A stretch of DNA of 6,272 nt from an uncultured Granulicatella sp. (GTDB lineage Bacteria > Bacillota > Bacilli > Lactobacillales > Aerococcaceae), in NCBI GenBank assembly GCA_900551535.1, contig URWJ01000089.1, positions 1 through 6,272 on the forward strand, read 5' to 3'. Both the position numbers and the translations under genes were made by a program. The notes under the pieces are model-generated. The model saw only the letters and a list, made by a program, of their open reading frames with translations, had not been told where the DNA came from and ran no database searches. Within the stretch, counting starts at the first letter, position 1. Every line of letters begins with the position of its first letter. Positions 4,997-6,272 of the stretch are shown here, piece after piece.

Positions 4997-6272
4997 ATGG
5001 ATCAATTTAAATTAGTGGCTCCTTACGCACCAAATGGAGACCAACCTCAAGCCATCCAAGAACTCGTCGATGGCATCAATAATGGGGTTAAAGAACAGAC
5101 CTTACTTGGGGCAACCGGAACAGGGAAGACGTTCACGATTGCCAATGTGATTCAAGAAGTCAATAAACCAACGCTCGTATTAGCGCATAATAAAACATTA
5201 GCCGGCCAGTTGTACGGAGAGTTGAAAGAATTCTTCCCGGACAATGCGGTCGAATATTTTGTGTCGTACTATGACTACTATCAACCAGAGGCGTACGTTC
5301 CTGCCAGCGATACGTATATCGAGAAGGAATCGAGCGTCAACGATGAGATTGATAAATTACGTCACTCGGCCACAAGCGCCCTTCTAGAACGTCGTGATGT
5401 GATTGTAGTGGCGTCCGTGTCTTCGATGTATGGTTTAGTAAACCCGGAAGATTACCGCGACCATGTATTGTCGCTTCGTGAAGGCATGGAAATCGAACGT
5501 GATGACTTATTGCGTCGATTGGTAGAAATGCAGTTCGAGCGTAACGACTATGATTTCCGCCGTGGAACATTCCGTGTTCGTGGGGACGTCGTTGAAATCT
5601 TCCTACCAGGAAATGATGCGACGGCCTTTCGTATCGAGTTCTTCGGAGATGAAATCGAAGCGATTAAAGAAGTCGATGTGTTGACGGGTGAAATCAAAGC
5701 CACTGTGGAACACGTGCCAATCTTCCCAGCAACGCACTTTGTGGCGAACGAAGACCAAATTTCACGGGCCGTGGCTACGATTAAAGAAGAGCTTGCGGAA
5801 CGACTCAAGGAATTACGAGACGATAACTTACTGCTAGAAGCACAACGCTTGGAGCAACGTACGAACTACGATATCGAAATGCTCCTAGAGATGGGCTACT
5901 GTAACGGGATTGAGAACTACTCCCGTCATATGGATGGCCGACGTCCAGGACAACCACCGTATACTTTATTAGACTTCTTCCCGAAAGATTCGCTCTTCGT
6001 GGTCGATGAGTCGCATATTACGATGTCACAAATTCGTGGGATGTATAACGGGGACCGTGCTCGTAAGGAGCAGTTAATTAAATACGGCTTCCGCTTGCCA
6101 AGTGCCTTGGATAACCGTCCATTGCGCTTTGAAGAGTTCGAGGAACGCGTGCCACAAATCATTTACATTTCGGCAACTCCGGGGCCTTACGAGTTATCGC
6201 ATACGCCAACGGTTACCGAGCAAATCATTCGTCCAACAGGCTTGCTCGATCCACCTGTGGAAGTTCGTCCAA
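4997..6272 (+). CDS. uvrB: Excinuclease ABC subunit B, 3'-truncated by window edge
   Basis: UvrB is the damage-verifying ATPase of nucleotide excision repair: UvrA loads it on DNA and it then recruits UvrC for incision. The visible part is 425 codons out of an expected 660-670 and remains open at the right edge. The start ATG follows GAGGTGA (4986-4992). Motifs: Walker A GATGTGKT (residues 38-45); the HNKTLAGQL segment (64-72); the aromatic beta-hairpin YYDYYQPEAY (91-100), which inserts between the DNA strands; the Walker B/DEAD-type DESH (337-340); and the SATPGPYEL helicase motif near 391-399. All key residues visible are intact. The C-terminal helicase motifs and the UvrC-binding UVR domain lie beyond the window. 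It is divergent from rpsT with a 173-bp intergenic region carrying both promoters. uvrA commonly follows uvrB in Firmicutes but cannot be seen here. Confidence 0.97.
   Translation, partial: MDQFKLVAPYAPNGDQPQAIQELVDGINNGVKEQTLLGATGTGKTFTIANVIQEVNKPTLVLAHNKTLAGQLYGELKEFFPDNAVEYFVSYYDYYQPEAYVPASDTYIEKESSVNDEIDKLRHSATSALLERRDVIVVASVSSMYGLVNPEDYRDHVLSLREGMEIERDDLLRRLVEMQFERNDYDFRRGTFRVRGDVVEIFLPGNDATAFRIEFFGDEIEAIKEVDVLTGEIKATVEHVPIFPATHFVANEDQISRAVATIKEELAERLKELRDDNLLLEAQRLEQRTNYDIEMLLEMGYCNGIENYSRHMDGRRPGQPPYTLLDFFPKDSLFVVDESHITMSQIRGMYNGDRARKEQLIKYGFRLPSALDNRPLRFEEFEERVPQIIYISATPGPYELSHTPTVTEQIIRPTGLLDPPVEVRP

Noticed and set aside
5337..6162. Three minus-strand ORFs of 77-86 residues inside uvrB
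   Set aside because: They lie opposite a strongly conserved coding sequence, have no recognisable domains, and are frame shadows.
1..6272. CRISPR array, tRNA or rRNA genes
   Set aside because: No regularly spaced direct repeats with unique spacers and no tRNA cloverleaf or rRNA core sequences were found on reading through the window.

Overview
The window looks like a chromosomal segment from a low-to-moderate GC Firmicute, most likely a member of the Lactobacillales. The reasons are strong AGGAGG-type ribosome binding sites, vegetative sigma-A-like promoters, T-tailed intrinsic terminators, and the Bacillus/Lactobacillales neighbourhood comEC-holA facing rpsT. A Carnobacteriaceae/Granulicatella-like host is only a guess.

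Layout, left to right. (1) Positions 1-2096 (+): most of comEC, the DNA-uptake channel; its 5' end lies outside the window. (2) 2144-3175 (+): holA, the delta subunit of the DNA polymerase III clamp loader, 47 bp after comEC and probably in the same transcript. (3) 3176-3317: an imperfect stem-loop after holA, then an AT-rich promoter with perfect palindromes that may be operators. (4) 3318-3811 (+): a two-gene RelB/RelE-type toxin-antitoxin module with a 1-nt overlap, visibly AT-richer than its neighbours. (5) 3822-4097 (+): a 91-residue membrane-anchored protein with an L7/L12 C-terminal-like domain, whose Shine-Dalgarno overlaps the toxin stop codon, followed by a strong terminator. (6) 4155-4568: a gene-free stretch holding T-rich repeats that resemble terminator remnants, then a 340-bp imperfect inverted repeat (4223-4562). 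This repeat would fold into a long rod topped by two hairpins, and its right arm contains the rpsT terminator. (7) 4569-4823 (-): rpsT (ribosomal protein S20), with a TTG start. (8) 4824-4996: divergent promoters for rpsT and uvrB. (9) 4997-6272 (+): the first 425 codons of uvrB, running off the right edge.

The core genes serve DNA uptake (comEC), replication (holA), nucleotide excision repair (uvrB) and translation (rpsT). The toxin-antitoxin pair and the L12-like gene sit between holA and rpsT, so this junction looks like an accessory insertion point. The observation most deserving follow-up is the long inverted repeat at 4223-4562. It could be an undescribed structured RNA, a rod-like rpsT 3' UTR, or a palindromic mobile element. 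The sequence alone does not decide which.
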